Source of the DNA: Hymenobacter gummosus
Lineage (GTDB): Bacteria > Bacteroidota > Bacteroidia > Cytophagales > Hymenobacteraceae
NCBI RefSeq assembly: GCF_003970915.1
Contig: NZ_RXOF01000005.1
Coordinates: 62,001-126,000, forward strand
Direction: 5' to 3'
Length of the DNA stretch: 64,000 bases
Notes under the pieces: model-generated
What the model was told of the DNA's origin: nothing
Databases searched by the model: none
Seen by the model: the letters and a program-made list of their open reading frames with translations, nothing else
Made by a program: the position numbers and the translations under genes
Shown: positions 1 to 9,000 of the stretch, piece by piece
Position numbering within the stretch: the stretch's first letter is position 1
How the letters are laid out: each line of letters opens with the position of its first letter

Positions 1-136
1 AGAAGCCGAACGGCCCCGCCGGGAGCGGCCCCAGCGCCAGGAGCGCCGCGCCGGCCTGGAGTACTTCGACGCCCAGCAGCAAGCCGCCACTGACGCCCCG
101 AGCGGCGAACCGGCATCTTCTTCCGACCCCGAATAA
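1..136 (+). CDS. C-terminal tail of an upstream gene (partial)
   Basis: An open frame enters from the left edge (codons from base 2) and stops at TAA 134-136. The 44 visible residues are a charged Arg/Gln/Glu-rich stretch followed by a Ser/Ala/Pro-rich tail ending SSSDPE, so no catalytic motif is visible. In many Bacteroidota truB (tRNA pseudouridine synthase) lies just upstream of ribF, so a variable TruB tail is possible, but that rests on gene order alone and not on sequence. The compositionally biased tail could equally belong to another protein. Confidence 0.55.
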   Translation, partial: EAERPRRERPQRQERRAGLEYFDAQQQAATDAPSGEPASSSDPE

Positions 137-144
137 ACTACCTG

Positions 145-309
145 CCAGCCGCGTAGCGGCGCCACGTCAATAGCATAAGGGTTGGAAGAAATGAATCCGA
201 GCTCCGTAGGAGCGGCACCTAAATCCGCGCGGAGATGGTGCCGCTCCTACGGAGCTCGGGTCGTTCTTGCGCATCTGTTTCTATTGACGTGGCGCCGCTA
301 CGCGGCTGG
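145..309. repeat. nested palindromic element, family A copy 1
   Basis: The outer arms, 145-173 and 281-309, are perfect 29-base reverse complements. Inside them a second perfect pair, 198-219 and 237-258, carries the core GAGCTCCGTAGGAGCGG. A second copy with the same core and the same outer arm is at 35154-35320. There is no coding capacity, which suggests a REP/MITE-like non-autonomous element. No clear target-site duplication could be picked out by eye. Confidence 0.85.
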
Positions 310-467
310 GGTACCGAACGGTTAGGCCATTTCTTCGGGCCGCCCAAAGCAGCCCACCGGCGGCGTTTCGGAACGGCGGGTGCGGCTTTTGCCGGGGGCG
401 TAGCTACTTTCGCGCCGCCGGACCCGCTTCCGGTTCTTTTCCGCTCGGCTGACCACCTGCTCCCCCG

Positions 468-503
468 AATCAGCGTAATCAGCGTAATCAGTTTTAATCA
501 GCG
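468..503. repeat. 9-mer tandem repeat at the ribF start
   Basis: Four consecutive words (AATCAGCGT, AATCAGCGT, AATCAGTTTT, AATCAGCG) run directly into the ribF ATG at 504 and occupy the place of a ribosome binding site. No Shine-Dalgarno-like purine run is present here. A related degenerate word (CGGATTTnn) is repeated at 25775-25802 in the other orientation. Confidence 0.7.
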
Positions 504-1457
504 ATGCACGTAGTCCGCGACCCTGCCGAATTTCCGCGCCAGACCAACGCCGTGGTTACCAGCGGCACCTTCGACGGGGTGCACCTGGGCCACCACAAGA
601 TTCTGCAGCGCCTGCAGGAAGTAGCCCGGCAGTCGGGCGGCCCGAGCGTGGTCATTACCTACTGGCCGCACCCGCGCCTGGTGCTGGCCCCGCCCCCCGC
701 CCACCCCGACCCCAAGCCCCTGCACCTGCTCAATACCCTGGAGGAGCGCATCGAAAAGCTGGAAGGCTACGGGGTGGATTACCTGCTCATCGTGCCCTTC
801 ACCCGCGAATTCGCCGAGTGGACCTCCGAGCAGTACATCCGCGAGCTGCTGCTCGATAAAGTCGGTACCAGCAAGCTGGTCATCGGCTACGACCACCGCT
901 TCGGCAAAAACCGGGAGGGCAGCTTCGAGTACCTGCAGCAGCACGCCGCGGAGTATGGGCTGGAGGTGGAGGAAATTCCGCGCGAGGACGTGGACGCGGT
1001 GGGCGTGAGCAGCACCCGCATCCGCCGGGCCCTGGAAGCCGGCGACGTGGCTACGGCCAGCCGATACCTGGGCTACGACTACCCCTTCACGGGCACGGTG
1101 GTGCGCGGGCAGCAGCTCGGGCGCACCATCGGCTACCCCACGGCCAACATCCGCTGCGAGGAGCCGCTGAAGCTGGTGCCCGGCCGCGGGGTGTACGCCG
1201 TGATGGCCACCACGGCGGCCGGCACCCGGCACCCGGCCATGCTCAACATCGGCGTGCGGCCCACCGTGGGCGGCGACCCGCAGGAAACCGTGGAAGCCCA
1301 CCTGCTCGACTTCGACGGCGACCTGTACGACCAGCCGCTGAAGGTGCAGTTTGTGGCCCGCCTGCGCGACGAGCAGAAGTTCAGCGGCCTTGAGGCGCTG
1401 AAAGAACAACTGGCCAAGGACGCCGACGCGGCCCGGGCCCACCTGGTCGGCGGCTGA
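504..1457 (+). CDS. ribF: bifunctional riboflavin kinase / FAD synthetase RibF
   Basis: RibF converts riboflavin to FMN and then FMN to FAD in the cytoplasm. The 317-residue length is normal for the family. The N-terminal nucleotidyltransferase domain shows GTFDGVHLGHH (residues 21-31), GYDHRFGKNREG (128-139) and the SSTRIRR motif (169-175). The C-terminal riboflavin kinase domain shows GRTIGYPTANI (206-216), including the PTAN phosphate/metal motif. The ATG at 504 is used because the first domain begins within about 20 residues of it. A -7 box and a hairpin with a U-run follow the gene, so it is probably transcribed separately from the next gene. Confidence 0.97.
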   Translation: MHVVRDPAEFPRQTNAVVTSGTFDGVHLGHHKILQRLQEVARQSGGPSVVITYWPHPRLVLAPPPAHPDPKPLHLLNTLEERIEKLEGYGVDYLLIVPFTREFAEWTSEQYIRELLLDKVGTSKLVIGYDHRFGKNREGSFEYLQQHAAEYGLEVEEIPREDVDAVGVSSTRIRRALEAGDVATASRYLGYDYPFTGTVVRGQQLGRTIGYPTANIRCEEPLKLVPGRGVYAVMATTAAGTRHPAMLNIGVRPTVGGDPQETVEAHLLDFDGDLYDQPLKVQFVARLRDEQKFSGLEALKEQLAKDADAARAHLVGG

Positions 1458-1532
1458 GCCGCGGCCCCCGAAAAACCTCCGGCCGACGGCCCGCGGTTGC
1501 CCGGCCGGATACGCTAACGGCAGAATGGGCGT

Positions 1533-1540
1533 TAAATTTG
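1533..1540 (+). promoter_or_regulatory. Bacteroidota -7 box (TAAATTTG)
   Basis: TAAATTTG matches the Bacteroidota -7 consensus TAnnTTTG exactly and lies 60 bases before the ATG at 1600. No well-spaced -33 TTG is visible. The box is followed almost at once by the hairpin at 1544-1579, so that hairpin would sit at the very 5' end of the transcript. Confidence 0.55.
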
Positions 1541-1543
1541 CGA

Positions 1544-1579
1544 AACGAGGGCCGGGCCGCAGTCCCGGCCCTCGTTTTT
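1544..1579 (+). terminator. Rho-independent terminator-like hairpin
   Basis: A 13-bp stem (AACGAGGGCCGGG, 1544-1556, paired with 1564-1576) with a 7-base loop runs into TTTTT. It can terminate ribF. Because it lies just after a -7 box, it may also act as a leader hairpin for the next gene. Confidence 0.8.
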
Positions 1580-1599
1580 GCACCCTACCTCCTCTCGGC

Positions 1600-2868
1600 A
1601 TGACTTATCTGCGCATGATATTACTGGGCTGCTGCCTGCTCCTTGGCGCGGCCGCCCAGGCCCAAAGCAAACTCAGCGGCACCGTCGTCGATTCGGTGAC
1701 GCGCGAGCCGCTGGCCTTTGCCAGCGTGTTTTTGGCCAACACCACTTTCGGCTCCTCCACCAACGACCAGGGCAAGTTCGAAATCAACCGCGTGCCCAAC
1801 GGCACCTACGACATGGTGTGCTCCTACGTGGGCTACCGCCTGAGCAAGCAGAGCGTGACGGTCAGCGGCTCTTCGCAGCAGTTTACCCTGCAGCTCACGC
1901 CCGTCGGCAACAGCCTGGGTGAGGTCGTCATCAAGCCCGAGCCCAACAAGCCCGAGGAGTATGAGAAATTCTCGCAGATGTTCCTCGGCGGCACCACCTT
2001 CTCGAATCAGTGCCGCATCAGCAACCCCGACGCCATCCGCGTCTTCTTCGACGAGGAAGACAAGCTGTTGCGGGCCCGGGCCAAGGAGTACCTGCAGGTC
2101 GACAACGAGGCGCTGGGCTACCGCCTGAAGTACTTCGGCCTGGAGTTCAGCTTCGACCCCGAGGACGGGGCCGTGTCGTACTACGGCGAGCCGGTGTTCG
2201 AGGAAATGAAGCCCAAGGACGAGCAGCAGCAGAAGCTGTGGGCGGCCAACCGCCTGAAGGCCTACCAGGGCTCGTTCATGCACTTTCTGCGCAGCGTGTA
2301 CCAGGGCCGCCTGCGCACCGAGAACTTCATGGCCCAGCAGATCAAGGTGACGGTGAACAAGCGCTTCGGGCAGACCGACAGCCTGCGCCAGGTGCTGCTG
2401 GAGCGCCACCCCGACGGCAGCGACCTGACCAAGGCCGAAAAAGACTCCCTCTCGCTGTGGAGCCGCTCGGCCCCGGTGTACGCCACCCTGAACCAGGCCG
2501 CCCTGCCCATCGACAGCATCCGCCGCGTCGGGCCGGGCGGCAAGCGCGTGTTCCTGCGTTTCACCGGGGAGCTGCAGGTGGCCTACTTCGGCGAAATACC
2601 CGACCCGCAGTACAAGCGCGCCATGTCGCCGCTGGGGCCGCCGCGGGCCTCGTTCCCCAATCCGCGGCAAGTGTCGCGGCTGCGGCTGCAGCGCAGGCAG
2701 GCCGAAATTCAGGCCGACGGCTCCCTGCTGAACCCGCTGGACGTATCGGTGGGTGAGTACTGGGGCTTCGAGAAAATCGGCGAGTTTCTGCCCTTCGACT
2801 ACCAGCCCACCGCCGCGGTGAAGCCTGTGCTGACGGCCCCGGCGACCCCGCCCGGCCGTAATAAATAG
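1600..2868 (+). CDS. exported protein with carboxypeptidase-like regulatory domain
   Basis: The start at 1600 gives a clean signal peptide (LLGCCLLLGAAAQAQ). An earlier in-frame start at 1525 would read through the terminator hairpin, so it was rejected. Residues of about 25-105 form a carboxypeptidase-D-like regulatory beta-sandwich (GTVVDSVTREPLAFASVF, then NDQGKFEI), a fold common at the N-terminus of Bacteroidota cell-surface proteins. The remaining 300 residues are soluble, charged and unrecognised, with no TonB plug or barrel. The protein is probably periplasmic or outer-membrane associated. No function can be assigned. Confidence 0.85.
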   Translation: MTYLRMILLGCCLLLGAAAQAQSKLSGTVVDSVTREPLAFASVFLANTTFGSSTNDQGKFEINRVPNGTYDMVCSYVGYRLSKQSVTVSGSSQQFTLQLTPVGNSLGEVVIKPEPNKPEEYEKFSQMFLGGTTFSNQCRISNPDAIRVFFDEEDKLLRARAKEYLQVDNEALGYRLKYFGLEFSFDPEDGAVSYYGEPVFEEMKPKDEQQQKLWAANRLKAYQGSFMHFLRSVYQGRLRTENFMAQQIKVTVNKRFGQTDSLRQVLLERHPDGSDLTKAEKDSLSLWSRSAPVYATLNQAALPIDSIRRVGPGGKRVFLRFTGELQVAYFGEIPDPQYKRAMSPLGPPRASFPNPRQVSRLRLQRRQAEIQADGSLLNPLDVSVGEYWGFEKIGEFLPFDYQPTAAVKPVLTAPATPPGRNK

Positions 2869-2916
2869 GCGGAGCGCACCTCCTGCTCCTGCTCCGGCGG
2901 TCTGACTTGTTCCGTT

Positions 2917-2947
2917 CGCGCCCCTGACTTCCCCGGTCAGGGGCGCG
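2917..2947 (+). terminator. strong GC hairpin without U-run
   Basis: CGCGCCCCTGAC (2917-2928) pairs with 2936-2947 across a 7-base loop. No T-run follows, so this is at best a weak terminator or an mRNA-stabilising stem between the preceding gene and the CoA-transferase genes. Confidence 0.45.
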
Positions 2948-3018
2948 CTGCGTTCGGAGGGCGCGCGGCTTCAGGGCAGATTGATAACTTGCCGGCCCAA
3001 TTCCCCCAATTCCGACGT

Positions 3019-3720
3019 ATGATCAACAAAGTAGTGGCCGACGCCCAGGCCGCGCTGCAGGGCCTCACCGACGGCATGACCTTGATGCTGGGTGGCTTCG
3101 GCCTGTGCGGCATTCCCGAAAACGCTATCCAGGAAATTCTGCGCCTGGGCGTGAAAAACCTCACCTGCATTTCGAACAACGCCGGCGTCGACGACTTCGG
3201 CATCGGGCTGCTCTTGCAGCAGCGGCAGGTGCGGAAGATGATTTCCAGCTACGTGGGCGAAAACGCCGAGTTTGAGCGGCAGCTGCTCTCGGGCGAGCTG
3301 GAAGTGGAGCTGATTCCGCAGGGCACCCTGGCCGAGCGCTGCCGCGCGGGCGGGGCGGGCATTCCGGCCTTTTACACCCCGGCCGGCTACGGCACCGAGG
3401 TGGGCGAGGGCAAGGAAAGCCGCGAGTTCAACGGCAAGATGTACCTGCTCGAAACCGCCCTGCACGCCGATTATGCCCTTGTGAAAGCCTGGAAGGGCGA
3501 CACGGCCGGCAACCTTATCTACAAGGGCACGGCCCGCAATTTCAACCCGATGATGGCCACGGCCGGCAAAATCACGGTGGCCGAGGTGGAGGAGCTGGTG
3601 CCCGCCGGTGAGCTGGACCCCAACCAGATTCACACGCCCGGCATCTACGTGCAGCGCATTTTCCAGGGCAAAGACTACGAGAAGCGCATCGAGCAGCGCA
3701 CCGTGCGCGCCGCCCAGTAA
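3019..3720 (+). CDS. scoA: 3-oxoacid CoA-transferase subunit A
   Basis: This is the alpha subunit of succinyl-CoA:3-oxoacid CoA-transferase (class I), which moves CoA between succinyl-CoA and acetoacetate in ketone-body and fatty-acid breakdown. The ATG at 3019 gives 233 residues, the usual family length, and begins [12 protein letters not shown]. The glycine-rich motif [13 protein letters not shown] (about residues 26-38) and the [13 protein letters not shown] stretch are typical. The beta subunit is not adjacent but lies at 5076-5735, with a serine hydrolase gene between. All three genes share orientation and short gaps, so they are probably co-transcribed. Confidence 0.93.
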   Translation: MINKVVADAQAALQGLTDGMTLMLGGFGLCGIPENAIQEILRLGVKNLTCISNNAGVDDFGIGLLLQQRQVRKMISSYVGENAEFERQLLSGELEVELIPQGTLAERCRAGGAGIPAFYTPAGYGTEVGEGKESREFNGKMYLLETALHADYALVKAWKGDTAGNLIYKGTARNFNPMMATAGKITVAEVEELVPAGELDPNQIHTPGIYVQRIFQGKDYEKRIEQRTVRAAQ

Positions 3721-3745
3721 GCCCCGCCCCCATTCCTTCGCCCCG

Positions 3746-5056
3746 ATGAAACAGGCCGCTTCCGCTCTACTGCTTGCGCTGGCGCTCAGCCACGGCGCTG
3801 CCGCCCAGACCGCCGCCCCCGCCCGAAAAGCGGCCCGTCCGGCGGCCCATACGCTGGTGGCCCGGCCCACCGCCCAGCCCGCCCTCGACCAGCTGCTGCG
3901 GGAGTACGTGGAGGCTGGCAAGCAGCCGGGCGCCATTGCCCTGGTGGCCCAGGACGGCAAGATTATCTACCGCAAGGCCTTCGGCTACGCCGACGTGGCG
4001 GCCCGCACACCCCTGCAGCCCGAGGCCATTTTCCGCATTGCCTCCCAGACCAAGGCCGTGGCCAGCGTGGGCCTGATGCTGCTCTACGACGAGGGCAAGT
4101 TTCAGCTCGACGACCCGGTGGGCAAGTACCTGCCGGCGTTCAAGAATGCGCAGGTGCTGGCCACGTTCAACCCCCAGGACAGCAGCTACACCACGGTGCC
4201 GGCCAAGTCGGAAATTACCATCCGGCAGCTGCTCACCCACACCTCCGGCCTGGGCTACCCGGTTATCGGCAGCAAGGAAGCCCGCGCCATCTACGCCAAA
4301 GCCGGTATTCCGAGCGGCATCGGCACGCCCGGTGGGCTGCTGGCCACGTCCATGGACAAGCTCGGCCGGCTGCCGCTGCTGCACCAGCCCGGGGAGCGGT
4401 TTACCTACGGGCTGAGCGTGGATGTGGTGGGGCGGCTCGTGGAAGTGCTGAGCGGGCAGCCGCTGGACGAGTTCCTGCGCCGGCGCCTGTTTGAGCCCCT
4501 GGGCATGCGCGACACTTACTTCTACCTGCCCGCCGCCAAGCACAGCCGCCTGGTGCCGCTCTACACCGAAGCGGCGCAGAGCCAGGCCCTGACGCCCACG
4601 CCGCCCCAGGGCGGCATGACGCCCGACTACCCCAAAGCCGCCGGTACCTACTTTTCGGGCGGGGCGGGCCTCTCCTCCACCATCGACGACTACGCCGCGT
4701 TTCTGCAGATGCTGCTCAACGGGGGCGAGTACGGCGGGCGGCGCCTGCTCAAGCCCGCTACCGTGCAGCTGATGACCACGAATCAAATCGGGGCGCTGGA
4801 GCAGGGCGGCAACAAGTTCGGCCTGGGCTTCGGCATTATGACGGCCGGGCAGGCCCCGGCTTCGGGCCTCTCGGAGGGCAGCTACGAATGGGGCGGCATC
4901 TTCGGCACCACGTACTGGGTCGACCCCAAGCTGAAGGTGGTGGCCCTGCTTTACACCCAGAAATACCCCAACACCACCGCCCGCGACCTGCCCGCCAAGT
5001 TCAAGCAGCAGGTGCGGCAGGCGGTAACGGCCGCCCCGGCCCCTTCGTCCAACTAA
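3746..5056 (+). CDS. secreted serine hydrolase, beta-lactamase (class C)/esterase fold
   Basis: The ATG at 3746 gives a signal peptide ([14 protein letters not shown]); the upstream in-frame extension overlaps scoA and was rejected. The body matches the serine beta-lactamase-like family (DUF302-free, 436 residues). It has the catalytic SxxK in [11 protein letters not shown], the second motif region [12 protein letters not shown] where penicillin-binding homologues have YxN, and a late [12 protein letters not shown] strand. Substrates of this family include esters, peptides and cell-wall fragments, and none can be chosen here. Its place between the two CoA-transferase subunits is odd: 26 bases from scoA and 20 from scoB. 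Confidence 0.9.
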   Translation: MKQAASALLLALALSHGAAAQTAAPARKAARPAAHTLVARPTAQPALDQLLREYVEAGKQPGAIALVAQDGKIIYRKAFGYADVAARTPLQPEAIFRIASQTKAVASVGLMLLYDEGKFQLDDPVGKYLPAFKNAQVLATFNPQDSSYTTVPAKSEITIRQLLTHTSGLGYPVIGSKEARAIYAKAGIPSGIGTPGGLLATSMDKLGRLPLLHQPGERFTYGLSVDVVGRLVEVLSGQPLDEFLRRRLFEPLGMRDTYFYLPAAKHSRLVPLYTEAAQSQALTPTPPQGGMTPDYPKAAGTYFSGGAGLSSTIDDYAAFLQMLLNGGEYGGRRLLKPATVQLMTTNQIGALEQGGNKFGLGFGIMTAGQAPASGLSEGSYEWGGIFGTTYWVDPKLKVVALLYTQKYPNTTARDLPAKFKQQVRQAVTAAPAPSSN

Positions 5057-5075
5057 CTTCCCCGCTCCCACCCTT

Positions 5076-5735
5076 ATGCTCGACAAACACGGCATTGCCC
5101 GGCGCATCGCCCAAGAAGTAAAAGACGGCTACTACGTCAACCTCGGCATCGGCATTCCCACGCTGGTGGCCAATTATATTCCGCAGGGCATCAACGTGGT
5201 GCTACAGTCCGAGAACGGCCTGCTGGGCATGGGCCCCTTCCCCACCGAAGCGGAGGTCGACCCCGACCTGATCAACGCCGGCAAGCAGACGGTGACGACC
5301 CTGCCCGGCTCCAGCATCTTCTCCTCGGCCGAGTCGTTCGGCATGATTCGCGGGGAGCACGTGGATTTGACCATCCTCGGGGCCATGGAAGTGTCGGAGC
5401 GCGGCGACATTGCCAACTGGAAAATCCCCGGCAAGATGGTGAAGGGCATGGGCGGCGCCATGGACCTGGTGGCCTCGGCCAAGAACATCATCGTGGCCAT
5501 GCAGCACGTAGCCAAGGACGGCTCTTCGAAGCTGCTCACCGACTGCACCCTGCCCATTACCGGCCTGCGCTGCGTGAAGAAAATCGTGACCGAGCTGGCC
5601 GTGCTGGAGGTGACGCCCGACGGCTTCGTGCTGCGCGAACGGGCCCCGGGCGTATCGGTGGAGCAGATTCAGCAGGCTACCGCCGGCAAGCTGGTCATCC
5701 CCGCCGCCGGCGTGCCCGAAATGGCTGGCGTGTAG
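5076..5735 (+). CDS. scoB: 3-oxoacid CoA-transferase subunit B
   Basis: This is the beta subunit of the class I CoA-transferase, 219 residues as usual. It carries the active-site glutamate motif SENGLLGMG (about residues 48-56), which forms the glutamyl-CoA thioester, after the glycine-rich [14 protein letters not shown]. It pairs with the alpha subunit at 3019-3720. The GGAMDLV and TDCTLPITG stretches are family typical. A strong hairpin directly downstream ends the operon. Confidence 0.95.
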   Translation: MLDKHGIARRIAQEVKDGYYVNLGIGIPTLVANYIPQGINVVLQSENGLLGMGPFPTEAEVDPDLINAGKQTVTTLPGSSIFSSAESFGMIRGEHVDLTILGAMEVSERGDIANWKIPGKMVKGMGGAMDLVASAKNIIVAMQHVAKDGSSKLLTDCTLPITGLRCVKKIVTELAVLEVTPDGFVLRERAPGVSVEQIQQATAGKLVIPAAGVPEMAGV

Positions 5736-5759
5736 TCCATCGGGATTCTCGTTAAACTG

Positions 5760-5796
5760 AACGGCCCGCCGTACCACTGAGGTACGGCGGGCCGTT
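5760..5796. terminator. bidirectional terminator between convergent genes
   Basis: A 16-bp perfect stem (5760-5775 with 5781-5796) has a 5-base loop and short A/T ends on both sides. It lies between scoB on the plus strand and the converging giant repeat gene on the minus strand. Confidence 0.75.
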
Positions 5797-5818
5797 TGGC
5801 GTTGGCGGCGCGGCGTCG

Positions 5819-6028
5819 TTACTGCAGCAGCACCCGGCGCACCGGCAGCGGCTGGCCATCGGGCCGCCACAGGCGCAGCAGGTACAGGCCCGGGGTGCGC
5901 CCGGCAGTGGGCAACGCGACGGCCCCGGCCGCGGGCACCGTTGCCTCCTGCACCGAGCCCACACGCTGGCCTACGGCGGTCAGCCACTCCACCCGCAGGC
6001 GGCTGCCCGCGGGCAGATCGGCGGGTAG
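5819..6028 (-). pseudogene. detached T9SS type A sorting domain (frameshifted 3' end of the neighbour)
   Basis: In a different frame from the gene at 5980-9399, the minus strand encodes DLPAGSRLRVEWLTAVGQRV, then TPGLYLLRLWRPDG, ending PVRRVLLQ. This is a typical second half of a T9SS C-terminal sorting domain. The first half (LTLWPNPVAAGEPLRAQLSY) is at the end of the neighbour. A single-base shift at about 6020-6035 would join them into one normal domain. This is either a real mutation or an assembly error. Confidence 0.75.
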
Positions 6029-9000
6029 CTGAGCTGGGCGCGGAGCGGCTCCCCGGCGGCTACCGGGTTGGGCCACAGCGTCAGCCCGGGCGCACCGGCC
6101 GCGCCGCCGCGCGTGGGCAGCGCCGCGGCCGATTGCGCGCAGAGCGTGAATTCGTGGTTGCCGGCATTGTTGGCTAGCTGCCGGGACACGGCCAGGTAGT
6201 AGGTCTGGCCCGCGGTGAGGTTGTCGAACAGCACGTCGCCCAGCGGCCAGGAGGCCAGCCGGTTGCCGCCCTCACTGGCCTGGCAGTTCACCAGCCGCAG
6301 CTCGCCGCCGCAGCCGTCCGCCGACGTCGGCTCGTACAAGCGGGCCAAATCGATAGTCAGATCGTCGCAGCGCAGCCGGAAGGCATTGCCGGTGGGCACC
6401 ACGCGGTACCACACGTCGAACAGGCTGGTGCTGCTGTTGCAGTTGCCGACGCGCAGCACCACGCCCTGGTTAATCTGGCTCGGGCCGGCCCCGTAGGTGG
6501 TGCCGCGCACCGGCGAGGCGCACTGCCCGCTGGCGTCGAGGGGCAGGGTGATGGCGCCGCAGGGCTCGTCGTTGGCCACCAGCGGGGCCAGGCACAGGCT
6601 GAAGCTGCTGCTGGGCTCGGGTGTGGCCAGGCTGCTGCCGAAGCGCACGTAGTAGGTGCGGCCCGGCGTCAGTCCGCGGGCTACCAGCCCGGAGTAGCCC
6701 GTGGTGCGGATGCTGGCCGAGGTGCCAATCATCGTCAGCACCCGGTCGGATGCGCCGGGACCTTCGCGCACTTCAATCGGCCCCTGCATAAGCGGGGTGG
6801 AATAGTTGAAGCGCAGCGCCACGCCCGACGACGTAGCGGGGGCCACCGCCGCCGGTGCCACGAAGGTGAACCACACGTCGCGCACGGTGGGGGCACCGCC
6901 CGTGGCCGGCAGGCTCGGAGTGGCCCCGTCCAGGGTGAAGGTGGCGGGCGTGGTGCAGGGCTCGGCCGTGGGCGACAAGACCAGCGGCAGGGCCTGGGCC
7001 GGCTCGTCGTTGGCCGGCACCAGCCACTCGTGCAGGCTCAGCTCGAAATCGGGCGTGCCGGTGGGCAGGGCCGGGGAGCTGCCCGCCACCCCGTACACGC
7101 GGGCCCAGTACTGCTGCCCCGGCGTGAGGCCCGTCAGCAGCAACCGGCCGGGCAGGCGCTGGCGCGGATTGGCCCAGTCGGTGCCGTGGGCGTAGGTGCA
7201 GCCCAGGCGCGTGGGCGCCGCGGCGCAGGGCGAAGCGCCCCCGGCGCCGGCGGCAAGTATTTCCAGCACGGCATCGGTACCGGAGTTGAGCGTGACGACG
7301 TGGGTGGCGGCCGTGGCCGTGAAGCTAAACCACACGTCCTGGGCGGTGGCCGGCGGCGCCGGGGCCGGCGGGTTGTTGCCGTTCAGCCAGGTGCAGCTGC
7401 CCGTAGCCGGGGCCAGGCCCGAGCTGCTGGCGCCAGCCAACGTGCCACTGGCGCCCGCCTGCCCGCGGGGCGTCACGGGCAGCGGCTGGGCCTGGGCGCA
7501 GTCGTCGTTGGCCGGGGCCGGGGCGGGCGTGGTCAGGCGCAGCTCGTAGCGCAAGTCGTCCTCCGCCTTCAGCTCCCAGGCGCGGTACACGCGCAGCCGG
7601 TACTGCTGGCCGGGGGTCAGCCCCGTCAGGGCCTGCTGCCCGATGCGGCCGGCCTTCACCACCAGGCACACCGGCGGGTAGATGAGCGGACCCGAGCAGC
7701 CGTTTTGCAGCTCTACCACCCCGTCAAACTTCGGCTCGAAGCCCAGCACCACCGTGGGGCCGGGGCTGGTAAATTCGTACCACGCCGACGCCGACGGGCG
7801 CGACTGGTCGACGGCGCAGGCCCCGGGCGTGGTGTCGGCGCGGGCGGGCGCGCCGGCCAGCGTGGCGGCCGTGGCGGCGCCGGGGTAGCTGCTCACCGGC
7901 AGCGTCCGGGCCTGGGCGCAGCTGCCGTTGGCCAGCGGCGCGGGCAGGGCCTCCATCACCCCTATCGAGAAGCCGTCCAGCGTGCTGGAGAAGTTGGCGT
8001 GGCTGAGGGCGGTGGTTGGGTACACCCGCACAAAGTAGGCCTGACCGGCCTGCAGCCCGCTGACCATCAGCGTATCGCGCCCGCCGAGGCGGTTGGTGCG
8101 CCGGCAGCCCAGGGCCACCGAGGCGGCGCCCGTGCCGGTGCGCAACTCCATGACCATCGAGGTAGTCATGCCTTCCAGCCCAATGGCGTGGGTGCTGCCG
8201 GTGGCCCGGAAAGCGTACCACACGTCGCGGGCGCCGCCGGGGGGCGGGGCGGGCGTGGTGCCGCAGGTGGCCAGCGGGGCCGAGGTCCAGGGCGTGGCGT
8301 ACTGGGCGTTGCCGGACACCAGATTGTTGAGGTTCAGGTTGTTTTTCACCGACAGCCAGCGGGCCCGGTCGGGCTGGTCGTTGGTGGGCGTGAGGCCGCT
8401 CAGGAACGTCACCCGCAGCGAATAGGTAGGGCCGGACCCAGGGCCGCACTCCAGTTCCAGCAGCGCGTCGTACTCCAGGTTGGGCGGCAGCAGCAGGTGC
8501 ACGCTGTCGGCCGTGCTGCACACCACGCTCTGGTCGGCGGCGCTGCCGCGCACGAAGCCGCGCGGGCCGTAGTGCAGCCGCACAATGCCGCCGGAATTGA
8601 TGCCGGTGACGCGCACCCGCACGTAGTCGCGCCGCACCACGTCGATGGTCGGGGCCGTGAGCGTGGGGCAGGTCGCCAGGGTGTTGGGCGAGGGCGTGAA
8701 GCGGTACAGCTGCCCGGCGGCGGGCTTGCTGACGATGGGGGCCCGGTTGGCCGGGTTGAGCGTGGGCGCGGGGCCGGCGTCGCTCAGCAGCACGTCGTGG
8801 GGGGCCGTCTGCACCGGCGACCAGAGCACCCCGATGGACGCGCGGGCCAGCGTGGAGGACTGGCTGACGCTGCCCGGCCCGGGCTGGTACTGAAACTCCA
8901 CGTGGTTGCTGCCCTCGTAGAGGCGCACCTGAAACGACAGCACCGGCTGGGTGGCCTGCTCGTCCCAGCGCCAGTCGCGCCACTCGAAGGCAAACACCCG

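Larger units (their letters stand above)
137..503. other. intergenic region with palindromic repeat and 9-mer repeats
   Basis: This 367-base gap holds no convincing gene. Its left half is the large nested palindrome at 145-309. Its right end, against the ribF start, is a short tandem repeat of AATCAGCGT-like words. The open frame across 235-513 is built largely from palindrome sequence and has no protein-like composition. Confidence 0.7.

Noticed and set aside
235-513. Small plus-strand gene
   Set aside because: Most of it is the family A palindrome and it overlaps the ribF start.
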